Origin: Paragemmobacter kunshanensis
GTDB taxonomy: Bacteria; Pseudomonadota; Alphaproteobacteria; Rhodobacterales; Rhodobacteraceae
Assembly (NCBI RefSeq): GCF_011059185.1
Contig: NZ_JAALFE010000002.1
Location: forward strand, 232,824 to 296,823
Direction: 5' to 3'
Length of the DNA: 64,000 nucleotides
A program made the position numbers and the translations under genes. Below the pieces are notes generated by a model, which was given only the letters and a program-made list of their open reading frames with translations, was not told the DNA's origin and ran no database searches. The number at the start of each line of letters is the position of its first letter. The stretch's first letter is position 1. Shown here in pieces: positions 7,718 to 17,530 of the stretch.

Positions 7718-8809
7718 ATGAACATCCATACCCCCGAACTCGACCGCCAACCCTCGCGCGAGGAGGCGGAGGCGGCGCTGGCCGTGCTGAAGCGCTGGGC
7801 GGGGAAGGCTTCGGATGCCGAGATCGCCACGCTGGATTCCGCCGTGGCCTATCTGCTGCCGGGCGAGGGCTATCCGGCGCTGAGCCGGGTCTATCCGTCG
7901 GATTTCGTGGTGGATGAAGCCTACAAGGACAGCCTGCCCGACTTGCAGAACGGGCCTGCCAGCCTGATCCGGGGCGAGAAGGCGCTGATCCAGCATGTGG
8001 GGATTTCCAATTTCCGCCTGCCGATCCGCTATCGCACCCGCGACAATGGCGACCTGACGCTGGAGACCAGCGTGACCGGCACCGTCAGCCTTGAGGCGGA
8101 GAAGAAGGGCATCAACATGAGCCGCATCATGCGGTCCTTCTATGCCCATGCGGAGCGGGATTTCAGCTTTGCGGTGATCGAGCACGCGCTGGAGGATTAC
8201 AAGCGCGACCTGGAAAGCTTTGATGCACGGATCCAGATGCGGTTCTCCTTCCCGGTGAAGGTGGGATCGCTGCGGTCGGGCCTTTCGGGCTGGCAGTATT
8301 ACGACATCGCGCTGGAACTGGTGGATGTGGCCGGGGTGCGCAAGAAGATCATGCATCTGGACTTTGTCTATTCGTCCACCTGCCCCTGCTCGCTGGAACT
8401 GAGCGAACATGCGCGCCGCACGCGGGGGCAGCTGGCGACGCCCCATTCGCAGCGGTCGGTGGCGCGGATCTCGGTCGAGGTGAAGCCGGGCACGCGGCTG
8501 TGGTTCGAGGACCTGATCGATCTGGCGCGCGAGGCGGTGCCGACCGAGACGCAGGTGATGGTGAAGCGCGAGGATGAGCAGGCCTTCGCCGAGTTGAACG
8601 CGGCCAATCCCATCTTCGTGGAAGATGCGGCGCGGTCTTTCTGTCAGGCGCTGAAGGGCGACGGGCGGATCGGCGATTTCCGCATCGTGGCCAGCCATCA
8701 GGAAAGCCTGCACAGCCATGATGCGGTCAGCGTGCTGACCGAGGGCGAGACCTTTGCACAGGAAAGCCTGGACCCGCGGCTGTTCTCGACCCTGTTCCAC
8801 GTCGGCTGA
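7718..8809 (+). CDS. folE2: GTP cyclohydrolase FolE2 (type IB)
   Basis: A 363-residue enzyme of the FolE2/MptA type that converts GTP to 7,8-dihydroneopterin triphosphate, the first step of tetrahydrofolate synthesis. The tunnelling-fold halves are recognisable through GISNFRLPI, NMSRIMRSFYAH and YSSTCPCSLELSEH; the cysteine near residue 222 is the conserved metal/active-site Cys of this class. The start ATG 7718 follows GAAAGG. The enzyme is metal-flexible and in many bacteria replaces zinc-dependent FolE under zinc limitation, but I see no convincing Zur box in the 210-base leader and no folE in the window. Downstream folate steps (folB, folP) are encoded about 12 kb away. Confidence 0.95.
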   Translation: MNIHTPELDRQPSREEAEAALAVLKRWAGKASDAEIATLDSAVAYLLPGEGYPALSRVYPSDFVVDEAYKDSLPDLQNGPASLIRGEKALIQHVGISNFRLPIRYRTRDNGDLTLETSVTGTVSLEAEKKGINMSRIMRSFYAHAERDFSFAVIEHALEDYKRDLESFDARIQMRFSFPVKVGSLRSGLSGWQYYDIALELVDVAGVRKKIMHLDFVYSSTCPCSLELSEHARRTRGQLATPHSQRSVARISVEVKPGTRLWFEDLIDLAREAVPTETQVMVKREDEQAFAELNAANPIFVEDAARSFCQALKGDGRIGDFRIVASHQESLHSHDAVSVLTEGETFAQESLDPRLFSTLFHVG

Positions 8810-8929
8810 TCCCGGGCGGGATCGGGCCGCAGGGGGGCTGGCAGGCAGCTGCCTGCCCGGGCGGTGGATGCCTGCCGATGACGGAGGCGATTGACGGCTG
8901 GGGGCAGGTGCGACTAGCACTTGCCCATC

Positions 8930-10378
8930 ATGCTGGATTTCCGGCCCATCTCCTATGTCTTCGGGCGCATCCTGATCGTGCTGGCGATCCTGATGGTGGC
9001 CCCGGCCATCGTGGACTGGAGCGCGGGGGACAGCAATGCCTGGGCCTTTGTCGTATCGGCGCTGGTGACGGGCGGGGGCGGGGGGCTGGTGGCGCTGGCC
9101 ACGGTGAACCGGGCGGTCGGGGCTTTTGACATCCGGCAGGCCTATCTTCTGACCGCGGCGATCTGGTTCGGCCTGCCGGTCTTTGCCGCCTTGCCCTTCA
9201 TGCTGGGCGTGCCGCATCTGAATTTCACCGAAGCCTATTTCGAGGCCGTGTCGGGGCTGACGACGACCGGGGCCACGGTGATCTATGGGCTGGACGAGAT
9301 GCCCGCGGGGATGAACCTGTGGCGGGGCCTGCTGAACGGGGCGGGGGGGCTGGGCATCGCCTTTGTCGCCATGATCTTCCTGCCGGTGATGCGGGTGGGG
9401 GGGATGCAGTTCTTCCGGACCGAGGGTTTTGACACCTTCGGCAAGGCCCTGCCGCGGGCCACGGATATCGCGCGCGATCTGCTGGGGGTCTATGTCGGGC
9501 TGATCCTGATCGCCGGGGTGACCTTTGCCGCCATCGGGATGACGGCGCTGGATGCGACGGTGCATGCGATTGCCGCCATCGCGACGGGCGGGTTTTCACC
9601 GCGCGACGCCTCGTTCAACCCCTATTCCGGGGCGGGGGAGTATTTCGGGGCGCTGTTCATGCTGCTGGGGAGCCTGCCCTATATCCGCTATGTGCAACTG
9701 GTGCGGGGCACGCCGCGGGCGCTGTGGCGGGACGGGCAGGTGCGGGCCTATCTGAAGATCCTGGCGGTGGCCGTGGGATCGGTGACGCTGTGGCGCTGGC
9801 TGACTTCGGACATGGATCTGGAGACGGTCTTTCGCGAATCGCTGTTCAACCTGACCTCGATCATCTCGTCCACCGGGTTCTTTTCGGGGAGCTTTTCGCT
9901 CTGGGGCGGGTTCATGCTGCCGGTGGCCTTTGTGATCGGGATGATGGGGGCCTGTTCGGGATCGAGCGCGGCGGGGCTTTCGGTGTTCCGGGTGCAGCTG
10001 ATCTGGGCCGCGCTGGTGCAGCAGATCCGGCTGATCGTGATGCCGGGGCGGGTGGTGCCGGTGAAATATGACGGGCGGACGGTGGAGCCGGACGTGATGG
10101 ATGCGCTGATCCTTTATGTCGGCGGGTTCATCCTGACGCTGGGCGTGCTGACCGTGGCCATGACGCTGACGGGGGTGGATGCGATGTCGTCGCTGTTCGC
10201 CGTCTGGACCTGTCTTGGCAATATCGGCTACGGCTTCGGCCCGCTGGTAGAGCGGACCGGCACCTTCGTGGATTTTCCCGATATCGCGAAATGGGTGATG
10301 ACGCTGGCGATGATTTCGGGACGGCTGGGGTTGCTTGCGATCTTCGTGCTGGTGCTGCCGCGGTTCTGGCAGCGCTGA
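8930..10378 (+). CDS. trkH: TrkH-family potassium uptake protein, first of a pair
   Basis: A 482-residue K+ translocating subunit of a TrkH/KtrB-type system in the inner membrane. Four P-loop repeats are visible: SGLTTTGAT (near 108), IATGGFSP (near 221), ISSTGFFSG (near 315) and GNIGYGFGP (near 432). The fourth filter has Tyr where the family usually has Pro (N-x-G-P). ATG 8930 is chosen over an in-frame TTG at 8921 because it matches the N-terminus of the second copy (MxDxRPxxxVxG). A paralogue of the same length follows after 57 bases. No trkA-type regulatory gene is nearby. Confidence 0.93.
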   Translation: MLDFRPISYVFGRILIVLAILMVAPAIVDWSAGDSNAWAFVVSALVTGGGGGLVALATVNRAVGAFDIRQAYLLTAAIWFGLPVFAALPFMLGVPHLNFTEAYFEAVSGLTTTGATVIYGLDEMPAGMNLWRGLLNGAGGLGIAFVAMIFLPVMRVGGMQFFRTEGFDTFGKALPRATDIARDLLGVYVGLILIAGVTFAAIGMTALDATVHAIAAIATGGFSPRDASFNPYSGAGEYFGALFMLLGSLPYIRYVQLVRGTPRALWRDGQVRAYLKILAVAVGSVTLWRWLTSDMDLETVFRESLFNLTSIISSTGFFSGSFSLWGGFMLPVAFVIGMMGACSGSSAAGLSVFRVQLIWAALVQQIRLIVMPGRVVPVKYDGRTVEPDVMDALILYVGGFILTLGVLTVAMTLTGVDAMSSLFAVWTCLGNIGYGFGPLVERTGTFVDFPDIAKWVMTLAMISGRLGLLAIFVLVLPRFWQR

Positions 10379-10435
10379 GGCGCGGGCGGGGGCAGTGGTT
10401 GACAGCGCAGGCGCGGCACCCCACCTTCCCGCCCC

Positions 10436-11884
10436 ATGATTGATCCGCGCCCTGTTGCCCATGTCATCGGCCTTGTGATTGTCGCGCTGGGCGGGGCGAT
10501 GCTGTTCCCGATGATCCTTGATCTTTCGGCGGGCGATCCGAACTGGGCGGCCTTCCTGAAGGCGGGGATGATCTGCCTGGTGGCGGGTGGGGCGACGGCG
10601 CTGGCCACGGCCAATTCGCTGGCGGGGGGGCTGACGCTGCAGCAGATCTTTCTGCTGACGGTGCTGACATGGGTGGCGGCCTGCTTCTTTGGCGCGCTGC
10701 CCCTGGTGCTGGGCGCGCCGGGGCTGGACTGGACGGAGGCGATCTTCGAGGCGACCTCGGGCCTGACGACGACGGGGGCCACGATGATCGTGGGGCTGGA
10801 TGACCTGCCGCTGGGGGCGAATCTGTGGCGGGGGATGCTGCACTGGCTGGGGGGGCTGGGCATCGTGATCGTGGCGATGCTGTTCCTGCCGGTGATGAAG
10901 GTGGGGGGGATGCAGTTCTTCCGGTCGGAGGGGTTCGACACGCTGGGCAAGATCCTGCCGCGCGCGCTGGATATCTCGTCGGCGCTGGTGCAGATCTATG
11001 TGGTGCTGACGCTGGCCTGTGCGGCGACCTATGCCGCGCTGGGGATGAGCGGCTTCGACGCGGTGGTGCATGCGTTGTCGACGGTGTCGACGGGGGGATT
11101 TTCCACATCGGACCAGTCCTTCGGGAAATTCGTCGGGCCGCTGGAATATGCGGCGGTGGTCTTCATGCTGGCGGGCAGCCTGCCCTTCATCCGCTTCATC
11201 CAGCTTTGGCAGGGGGAATGGGTGCCGATGTGGAAGGACCGGCAGGTGCGGGCCTATCTGCGCTGGAATGCCTATGCGGTGGCGGCGATCGTGGTCTATG
11301 AGATGGGAAGCAACGATTTCGCCTTCTGGGCGGTGCTGCGCGAGGCATCCTTCAATGTGGTGTCGGTCTTTTCCGGGACCGGCTTCACCAGCACGGACCT
11401 GTCGCTCTGGGGGCCGTTTCCCTTTGCGATCCTGTTCATCACCGGGCTGATCGGGGGCTGCACCTCATCCACGGGATGTTCGGTGAAGGTGTTCCGCTAT
11501 CTGATCCTGTTCGAGGCGGTGAAGCTGCAATTGCGCCGCTTGTATGAGCCCAATGCCGTGAATGCGCTGCGCTATGACGGGCGGGCGGTGGGCGATGACG
11601 TGCTGAACGCGGTGATTTCCTTCTTCACGCTGTTCATGCTGACCTTCGGGCTGCTGGCCGTGGCGCTGGGGCTGGCGGGGCTGGAATTCAAGACCGCCGT
11701 GACGGCGGCCTGGACGGCGATTGCCAATGTCGGCCCCGCCTTCGGGCCGGAGGTACATCCGACCGGCGCCCTGCTGGCCTTTCCCGATGCGGCCAAGTGG
11801 ATCATGATCCTGGGCATGCTGATCGGGCGGCTGGAGCTGATGGCGGTCTATGTCATCCTGATGCCGCGCTTCTGGCGGACCTGA
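10436..11884 (+). CDS. trkH: TrkH-family potassium uptake protein, second of a pair
   Basis: A 482-residue paralogue of the preceding gene, co-directional with it; the two clearly arose by duplication (shared VGGMQFFRxEGFDT and DxxAKWxMxLxMxxGRLxL segments). Filter loops are SGLTTTGAT, VSTGGFST, SGTGFTST and ANVGPAFGP, so this copy keeps the canonical Pro in the fourth filter that the first copy lacks. Such integral-membrane subunits pair with cytoplasmic TrkA. Tandem trkH genes are known in this order, but the two may differ in ion affinity or regulation. It converges on the minus-strand gene that ends at 11885, with no separating hairpin. Confidence 0.93.
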   Translation: MIDPRPVAHVIGLVIVALGGAMLFPMILDLSAGDPNWAAFLKAGMICLVAGGATALATANSLAGGLTLQQIFLLTVLTWVAACFFGALPLVLGAPGLDWTEAIFEATSGLTTTGATMIVGLDDLPLGANLWRGMLHWLGGLGIVIVAMLFLPVMKVGGMQFFRSEGFDTLGKILPRALDISSALVQIYVVLTLACAATYAALGMSGFDAVVHALSTVSTGGFSTSDQSFGKFVGPLEYAAVVFMLAGSLPFIRFIQLWQGEWVPMWKDRQVRAYLRWNAYAVAAIVVYEMGSNDFAFWAVLREASFNVVSVFSGTGFTSTDLSLWGPFPFAILFITGLIGGCTSSTGCSVKVFRYLILFEAVKLQLRRLYEPNAVNALRYDGRAVGDDVLNAVISFFTLFMLTFGLLAVALGLAGLEFKTAVTAAWTAIANVGPAFGPEVHPTGALLAFPDAAKWIMILGMLIGRLELMAVYVILMPRFWRT

Positions 11885-13666
11885 TCATTCCCAGCAGGAG
11901 ACGAGGACCGTCATCCGCCCGGCCGCGCGGGCCAGATCCTCGGGCGGGAGGGCGCCCTGACGGGCGGCCTGCGCAAGGGTGACACCGCGCGCCTGAAGGG
12001 CGGCGGCGATGGCCGGGCCGGTGGCCGCGAAGGCCACGCCTTCGGGCAGGACGCGGGCGGGATCGTCGCTGGCGGGCAGAAGAAGGCCCAGCACCGCGCC
12101 GGTATTGTCAAGGACGGGGCCGCCGGCATCGCCCGGCAGGGCAGCGAGGGCGAGGCGCTTGACCCCGGTTTCGCCGGAGAGGCCCTCGGCGGCCTCGAGC
12201 GTGCCGAAGGTCAGCACGGGGGCGGGCAGGGCATCGCCATAGCTGTAGCCCGAGACGGCGATCTCGCTGCCGATGCGATCGGGGGCAAGCTGGAATTCGG
12301 CGCTGCCCGGCGGGCTGACGGGGGTGGCGGGGGCGAGAAGGGCGATGCCCGCCGCCGGATCGGCGAGGGTGACGCGCGCCTCGGTCGTGCCGTCGAGGGT
12401 GATGCGGCTGCAATGGTCCACCGCATCGGCGGTGGTCAGGACATTGCCCTGCGCATCGACGAAGAAGCCCGAGCGGGTGAGGCGGGGCTTGCGCACCTCG
12501 AGCCCGGAAAGGAGCCCGGCGCGGGTGCCGCCATCCATCGGCACGATGCCGGGATCCAGCGCACGGTCGCCGATGGGGCGGAAGCTGGCCTCGACCGCGC
12601 CGAGGATGCGGTCGATGGGCAGGTCGGCGGTGGGGGACCAGGTGACGATCCAGCCCTTGATCATGCCGCGCGACAGTTCGGCATAGGCCTGGCTGGACAG
12701 ATCGGCGCTGTCGCCGCGCAGGGTGAAGCTGCGTTCACCGCGTTCGCGCGGGCCGGTGGTGGGCATGATCTGCAGCGTCTGGAGCATGTCGTAAAGGCCG
12801 TAGAGCGCGGCCTGGTCGCCCGGCTGGCTGATCAGGGTGACGCGCAGCGCATCGCTGCCGTCGCGCGCGACGAAATGCACGAAGGGCGGTTCGTAGTGAT
12901 CGAAGGCCACCAGCGCGGTGGGCAGCGTCACCTCGATCCCGGCTTCGGGTTCGGTGATCGTGGCAAGGCCGAGGGCGGCCTGTTCGGCCTGGTAATTGGC
13001 AACCAGCGTATCGCGCTGGAAGCTGGTCAGGATGCCGGTGGGTTCATAGCCCATGGCAGATTGCCAGTCCGCCATGGAGGCGCGGGTGCCGCGCCCGAAG
13101 GCGCCGTCGATGCTGCTGTCGTAATGGCCGAACCATTTCAGCGCGGTTTGCAGAAGTTCGCGATCCGCCTGCGAAAGCAGGGATTCGCTTTGCCGCGCCT
13201 GTTCGGTGGTTTCATCGGGAAGGGCGGGCGTCGGGGCGGGTTCGGGGACCGGCGTCGCCTCGGCCAGGGGGGCGGCGGGGTCGGTGCCGGGGTCTGCTGC
13301 GGGGTCGGCGGCAGGATCCGCAAGCGGGGCGCCGACGGGCCAGAAGGCCGCGCGATGGGTGCGGCCGTCGCTGATGAAGCTGTCGGCGGGCACGAGATTC
13401 TCGCGCAGGAGGCCGGCCAGACGCAGCGCGGCCTCGTCCCTGTCGAAGGGGCCGAGCGCGATCACATGCCAGCCCGAGCCCAGGAAATAGCCCTGCACAT
13501 TGTCGAACATCGCCGTCCAGGCGGCGGCGCGATCCTCGGCCTCGGCCAGGTTGGGCTTGGCCTCGATCTGGATCCAGACCTTGTCCGTGGATTGCTGGGC
13601 CGGTGCGGGGGGGGAAAGGAGGATCGAGACAAGGACGGCGAGGCAGGCAATCAGCAGGCGAGACAT
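11885..13666 (-). CDS. Secreted peptidoglycan-binding protein with an inactive trypsin/HtrA-like domain
   Basis: A 593-residue exported protein with a signal peptide at 1-23. A SPOR-like segment (about 28-112; [21 protein letters not shown]) precedes a Pro/Ala/Asp-rich linker (about 113-165). A peptidoglycan-binding-1-like helical domain follows (about 170-225; [20 protein letters not shown]), then a middle domain, then a C-terminal HtrA/trypsin-like beta barrel (about 395-575). Aligned by eye to DegP-type proteases, the catalytic His is Asp (VLTTADAV), the Asp is Gly (AAGIALL), and the Ser is Ala in LPGDAGGP (A514). It therefore looks like a pseudo-protease, perhaps a scaffold or sensor at the cell wall. 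It is divergent from glyQ. Partners are unknown. Confidence 0.8.
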   Translation of the reverse strand: MSRLLIACLAVLVSILLSPPAPAQQSTDKVWIQIEAKPNLAEAEDRAAAWTAMFDNVQGYFLGSGWHVIALGPFDRDEAALRLAGLLRENLVPADSFISDGRTHRAAFWPVGAPLADPAADPAADPGTDPAAPLAEATPVPEPAPTPALPDETTEQARQSESLLSQADRELLQTALKWFGHYDSSIDGAFGRGTRASMADWQSAMGYEPTGILTSFQRDTLVANYQAEQAALGLATITEPEAGIEVTLPTALVAFDHYEPPFVHFVARDGSDALRVTLISQPGDQAALYGLYDMLQTLQIMPTTGPRERGERSFTLRGDSADLSSQAYAELSRGMIKGWIVTWSPTADLPIDRILGAVEASFRPIGDRALDPGIVPMDGGTRAGLLSGLEVRKPRLTRSGFFVDAQGNVLTTADAVDHCSRITLDGTTEARVTLADPAAGIALLAPATPVSPPGSAEFQLAPDRIGSEIAVSGYSYGDALPAPVLTFGTLEAAEGLSGETGVKRLALAALPGDAGGPVLDNTGAVLGLLLPASDDPARVLPEGVAFAATGPAIAAALQARGVTLAQAARQGALPPEDLARAAGRMTVLVSCWE

Positions 13667-13840
13667 CGGCAGGAACCCATTTGCATTTCAGGCCGAACCC
13701 TAGCAGAGCGCGGCCCCGAGTTACACGTCCTTTCGGAGGGGTGCGGCTGTCGGGCAAGGCGGCTGTTGCCGGATGGTGCGAGGATTGACCCCCAAGCGCC
13801 TCTTGCCTATGGAGGGGGCGGTTTTCAAGAGGGCCCGGCC

Positions 13841-14782
13841 ATGGCTGATACCGCGACGCTTCCCCGCAGCTTTCAGGAGATCATCCTGCGCCTGCAATCC
13901 TATTGGGCGTCGAAAGGCTGTGCCGTGTTGCAGCCCTATGACATGGAGGTGGGCGCGGGCACCTTTCACCCGGCCACCACGCTGCGGGCGCTGGGATCGA
14001 AGGCCTGGGCCGCGGCCTATGTGCAGCCCTCGCGCCGCCCGACCGACGGGCGCTATGGCGAGAACCCGAACCGGCTGCAGCATTACTATCAGTATCAGGT
14101 GATCATCAAACCCTCGCCCCCTGATCTGCAGGATCTGTATCTGGGCAGCTTGCGGGCCATCGGGCTGGATCCGATGCTGCATGACATCCGCTTTGTCGAG
14201 GATGACTGGGAAAGCCCCACGCTGGGCGCCTGGGGCCTGGGCTGGGAGGTGTGGTGCGACGGGATGGAGGTGAGCCAGTTCACCTATTTCCAGCAGGTCG
14301 GCGGGCATGACTGCCGCCCGGTATCGGGCGAGCTGACCTATGGGCTGGAGCGGCTGGCGATGTATGTGCTGGGGATCGACCATGTGATGGAGATGCCCTT
14401 CAACGATCCGGCCTCGCCCATCCCGTTGAAATACGGCGACATCTTCCGCCAGACGGAAGAGGAATTCAGCCGCCACAACTTTGACGGGGCGACGACCGAG
14501 ATGCTGTTCCAGCATTTCAAGGATGCCGAAGCGGAATGCGAGCGGCTGCTGGCCTTCGCGCCCGAGGATCCGAAATCGGGCAAGCGCATCGTGATGGCGC
14601 ATCCCGCCTATGACCAGTGCATCAAGGCCAGCCACCTGTTCAACCTGCTGGATGCGCGGGGGGTGATTTCCGTCACCGAACGGCAGGCCTATATCGGGCG
14701 GGTGCGGGCGCTGGCCAAGCGCTGTGCCGATGCCTTCGTGACGACCGAGGCCGGCGGTGCCCTTGGGGGGGCGGCGGCGTGA
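13841..14782 (+). CDS. glyQ: Glycyl-tRNA synthetase alpha subunit
   Basis: A 313-residue catalytic subunit of the bacterial alpha2beta2 glycyl-tRNA synthetase, which charges tRNA-Gly. It contains [45 protein letters not shown] and [19 protein letters not shown], all diagnostic for GlyQ class II motifs. ATG 13841 gives the standard length; the frame continues upstream, antisense to the pseudo-protease gene, without meaning. The stop overlaps the GTG of the next gene (GTGA), and the beta subunit follows, so glyQ-orf-glyS form one operon. Confidence 0.97.
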   Translation: MADTATLPRSFQEIILRLQSYWASKGCAVLQPYDMEVGAGTFHPATTLRALGSKAWAAAYVQPSRRPTDGRYGENPNRLQHYYQYQVIIKPSPPDLQDLYLGSLRAIGLDPMLHDIRFVEDDWESPTLGAWGLGWEVWCDGMEVSQFTYFQQVGGHDCRPVSGELTYGLERLAMYVLGIDHVMEMPFNDPASPIPLKYGDIFRQTEEEFSRHNFDGATTEMLFQHFKDAEAECERLLAFAPEDPKSGKRIVMAHPAYDQCIKASHLFNLLDARGVISVTERQAYIGRVRALAKRCADAFVTTEAGGALGGAAA

Positions 14783-15252
14783 ATGGCAAGATTGCAGCGG
14801 GGAGCATCGTGGTGATCGGGGCGCTTGCGGGCGTGGTCATGTATTGGCTGCAGGTCTATGCCTTTTACGAGGAGGCGGCCTTCGTGCCGGGCGAGGAGAT
14901 CCGCCTGACGCTGATCGAGGGCGGCCAGGCGGAGCCGATCATCGCCGAGGATGTGACGGGCATCGACAGCGAGTCGAGCCCGATCCGCTTTCGCGCCTGT
15001 TTCCGCACGCCGATGACGCAGGCGATGCTGACCGAGACCTATCAGATCTATCAAGGCGCCGTGCCCAATGTGGCGCCCGGCTGGTTCGACTGTTTCGATG
15101 CACAGGCCATTGGCGCGGCCATCGAAAGGGGCGAGGCCATCCCCTTCCTTTCGGAAGCCGAAATCCACCCGGGCGTGGACCGCGTCGTCGCGGTCTTTCC
15201 CGATGGCCGGGCCTTTGCCTGGCACCAGTTGAACGCCTCGGCGAGCGAGTGA
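14779..15252 (+). CDS. Membrane-anchored protein of unknown function between glyQ and glyS
   Basis: A 157-residue protein starting at GTG 14779, overlapping the glyQ stop by four bases. An N-terminal membrane anchor (about residues 7-24; [17 protein letters not shown]) is followed by a soluble domain, presumably periplasmic, with two cysteines (CFRTPM and WFDCFDAQ). Homologous small genes sit at this position in other Rhodobacteraceae; the family may be the one catalogued as DUF6446, which I could not verify. It has no aminoacylation motif and its conserved place in the operon may only reflect co-transcription. The function is not recognised. Confidence 0.8.
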   Translation: MNGKIAAGSIVVIGALAGVVMYWLQVYAFYEEAAFVPGEEIRLTLIEGGQAEPIIAEDVTGIDSESSPIRFRACFRTPMTQAMLTETYQIYQGAVPNVAPGWFDCFDAQAIGAAIERGEAIPFLSEAEIHPGVDRVVAVFPDGRAFAWHQLNASASE

Positions 15253-15259
15253 TCCCATC

Positions 15260-17371
15260 ATGCCTGACCTGCTGATCGAACTGTTCTCGGAAGAAATCCC
15301 CGCGCGGATGCAGGGGAAGGCTGCGGCTGACTTCAAGAAGCTGGTGACCGACGGGCTGGTCGAGGCGGGGCTGACCTATGCCAGCGCCGGGGCCTTTTCG
15401 ACGCCGCGCCGTCTGGTGCTGTCGGTGGAGGAATTGACGGCGGAAAGCCGGGCCGTGCGGGAAGAGCGCAAGGGGCCGCGCGTCGATGCGCCGGTGGCGG
15501 CGCTGGAGGGGTTCCTGCGGTCGACCGGGCTGACGAAGGACCAGCTTGAGGTGCGCGAAGACAAGAAGGCGCAGGTCTATTTCGCGGTAGTGGAAAAGCC
15601 CGGCCGCGCGGCGGATGCGATCGTGGCCGAGGTGCTGGAAGGCGTGATCCGCAATTTCCCCTGGCCCAAATCGATGCGCTGGGGGTCTGGGTCGCTCCGT
15701 TGGGTGCGGCCTTTGCAATCGGTGCTGTGCCTGATGGTGGATGAGGCGGGCGCGCGGGTCGTGCCCTTCGAGATTGACGGAATCCGCGCGGGCAACACGA
15801 CGGAAGGGCATCGCTTCATGGGGGCGGGGCGGTTTGCCGTGACCTCCTTTGACGATTACCGCGTGAAGCTGTCCCGCGCGAAGGTGATGCTGGATGCCGC
15901 CGAGCGTGAGGGGCAGATCTGGCAGGAGGCCACGAACATGGCCTTTGCCGCCGGGCTGGAGGTGGTGGAGGATCGCGGCCTGCTGGCGGAAGTGGCAGGG
16001 CTGGTGGAATGGCCTGTCGTGCTGATGGGGCAGATCGGCGAGGAATTCATGGGCCTGCCGCCGGAAGTGCTGCAGACATCCATGAAGGAGCATCAGAAGT
16101 TCTTTTCCGTGCGAAACCCCAGGACGGGGCGGATCGAACGCTTCATCACGGTCGCCAATATCGAGGCGGCGGATGGCGGGGCGGCGATCCTGAAGGGCAA
16201 CCAGAAGGTGCTGCGCGCCCGCCTGTCGGATGCGCGCTTCTTCTGGGAGAATGACCTGCGGGTGGCCAAGGGCGGCATGGGCGACTGGGCCGAGGGGCTG
16301 CGCGCCGTGACCTTCCACAACAAGCTGGGCAGCCAGGCGGAACGGATCGAGCGCATCGCGGCCTTGGCGCGCGAGATTGCGCCCCTGGTGGGGGCGGATG
16401 CGGCGCTGGCCGAACAGGCGGCAAAGGTGGCGAAGCTGGACCTGCGGTCGTCGATGGTGGGGGAATTCCCTGAATTGCAGGGGGTGATGGGCCGCTATTA
16501 CGCGCTGGAGGCGGGGATGGCTGCCTCCGTTGCGGATGCCTGCCGGGATCACTATTCGCCGCTGGGGCCTGCGGATGCGGTGCCGGTGGAGCCGGTATCG
16601 GTCGCCGTGGCGCTGGCCGACAAGATCGACACGCTGACCGGGTTCTGGGCGATCGACGAGAAGCCGACGGGAAGCAAGGACCCGTTTGCGCTGCGTCGGG
16701 CGGCTTTGGGGGTGATCCGGCTGGTGTTGGTGAATGGGGTGCGCGCTTCGCTTCTCAATGTTTTCGACCGTCATTTCAGTATTGCACTGGTCCTTGCCCG
16801 CAAAGTTGGCGAGCAAATTTCAGGCGAGATGTCGAAAACTGAAGATGCAGACCTCCTCGCCTTCTTCCACGACCGACTGAAGGTCTTCCTCCGCGATCAG
16901 GGCATCCGGCATGACGTCATCGACGCCTGCCTTGCCATGCCCGGCAACGATGACCTCACGCTGCTGGTCAAGCGGGCGCAGGCCTTGCAATCCTTCCTCA
17001 CGTCAGACGATGGCACCAACCTGCTGCAGGGCTTCAAGCGGGCGAACAACATCCTGAGCCAGGCCGAGGCGAAGGATGGCGTCGAGTATTCCTTCGGCGC
17101 CGATCCGAAATTCGCCGAATCCGACGCGGAACGCGCCCTGTTCAATGCGCTGGACGTGGCCGAACAGGCCATCGGCCCCGCCATGCGCGCCGAGGATTTC
17201 GCCGCCGCGATGGGCGCAATGGCCCAGTTGCGCGCGCCCATCGACGCCTTCTTCGAGGCGGTGCAGATCAATGCCGAGAACGAGATCCTGCGCCGAAACC
17301 GGCTGAACCTTCTGCATCGCATCCGCGCCATCTGTGCGGGCGTGGCGGATCTGACGAAGGTGGAAGGCTGA
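15260..17371 (+). CDS. glyS: Glycyl-tRNA synthetase beta subunit
   Basis: A 703-residue tRNA-binding subunit of glycyl-tRNA synthetase, partner of GlyQ. Diagnostic features are the N-terminal LLIELFSEEIPARMQ, the FSTPRRLVL segment near 50, NFPWPKSMRWG near 132, a degenerate HD-like region and a C-terminal anticodon-binding helical domain ending HRIRAICAGVADL. Length is normal. The third-codon composition changes from about 16745 onward: the first 100-150 bases (around FDRHFSIALVLARKVGEQIS) use many A/T-ending codons unlike the rest of the gene. The reading frame is intact. It is the last gene of the glyQ-orf-glyS operon and is followed by an inverted copy of the 1042-1416 repeat unit. Confidence 0.97.
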   Translation: MPDLLIELFSEEIPARMQGKAAADFKKLVTDGLVEAGLTYASAGAFSTPRRLVLSVEELTAESRAVREERKGPRVDAPVAALEGFLRSTGLTKDQLEVREDKKAQVYFAVVEKPGRAADAIVAEVLEGVIRNFPWPKSMRWGSGSLRWVRPLQSVLCLMVDEAGARVVPFEIDGIRAGNTTEGHRFMGAGRFAVTSFDDYRVKLSRAKVMLDAAEREGQIWQEATNMAFAAGLEVVEDRGLLAEVAGLVEWPVVLMGQIGEEFMGLPPEVLQTSMKEHQKFFSVRNPRTGRIERFITVANIEAADGGAAILKGNQKVLRARLSDARFFWENDLRVAKGGMGDWAEGLRAVTFHNKLGSQAERIERIAALAREIAPLVGADAALAEQAAKVAKLDLRSSMVGEFPELQGVMGRYYALEAGMAASVADACRDHYSPLGPADAVPVEPVSVAVALADKIDTLTGFWAIDEKPTGSKDPFALRRAALGVIRLVLVNGVRASLLNVFDRHFSIALVLARKVGEQISGEMSKTEDADLLAFFHDRLKVFLRDQGIRHDVIDACLAMPGNDDLTLLVKRAQALQSFLTSDDGTNLLQGFKRANNILSQAEAKDGVEYSFGADPKFAESDAERALFNALDVAEQAIGPAMRAEDFAAAMGAMAQLRAPIDAFFEAVQINAENEILRRNRLNLLHRIRAICAGVADLTKVEG

Positions 17372-17376
17372 CCGCC

Positions 17377-17432
17377 CCCCCTTCATCTGTTCTCAAATAT
17401 CCCACGGGGGTCCGGGGGTGTGAAACCCCCGG
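17377..17432. repeat. Single inverted copy of the 1042-1416 repeat unit, hairpin downstream of glyS
   Basis: Read on the minus strand this segment reproduces the CACCCCCGGACCCCCG, GATATTT, GAACAGATGAAGGGG order of the tandem array near the left end. The CCGGGGG/CCCCCGG pair (17412-17418 with 17426-17432) forms a hairpin that could terminate glyS. Confidence 0.75.
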
Positions 17433-17530
17433 GGGCTGGCCAGGGCGCGGCGCCCGAAAATCAGGCAATGTCAGGCTTGATTGACTGCGTGCAAGGCGTA
17501 TCCTGCGCCTGCAAAGGAAAGGTCGCCGCA

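Noticed and set aside
7571..9565. A 664-codon minus-strand open frame over folE2 and the first trkH
   Set aside because: Opposite to two well-recognised genes and composed of His/Gln/Arg-rich shadow sequence.
11885..13666. Active HtrA/trypsin-like serine protease
   Set aside because: The positions aligned with the catalytic His, Asp and Ser are Asp, Gly and Ala.
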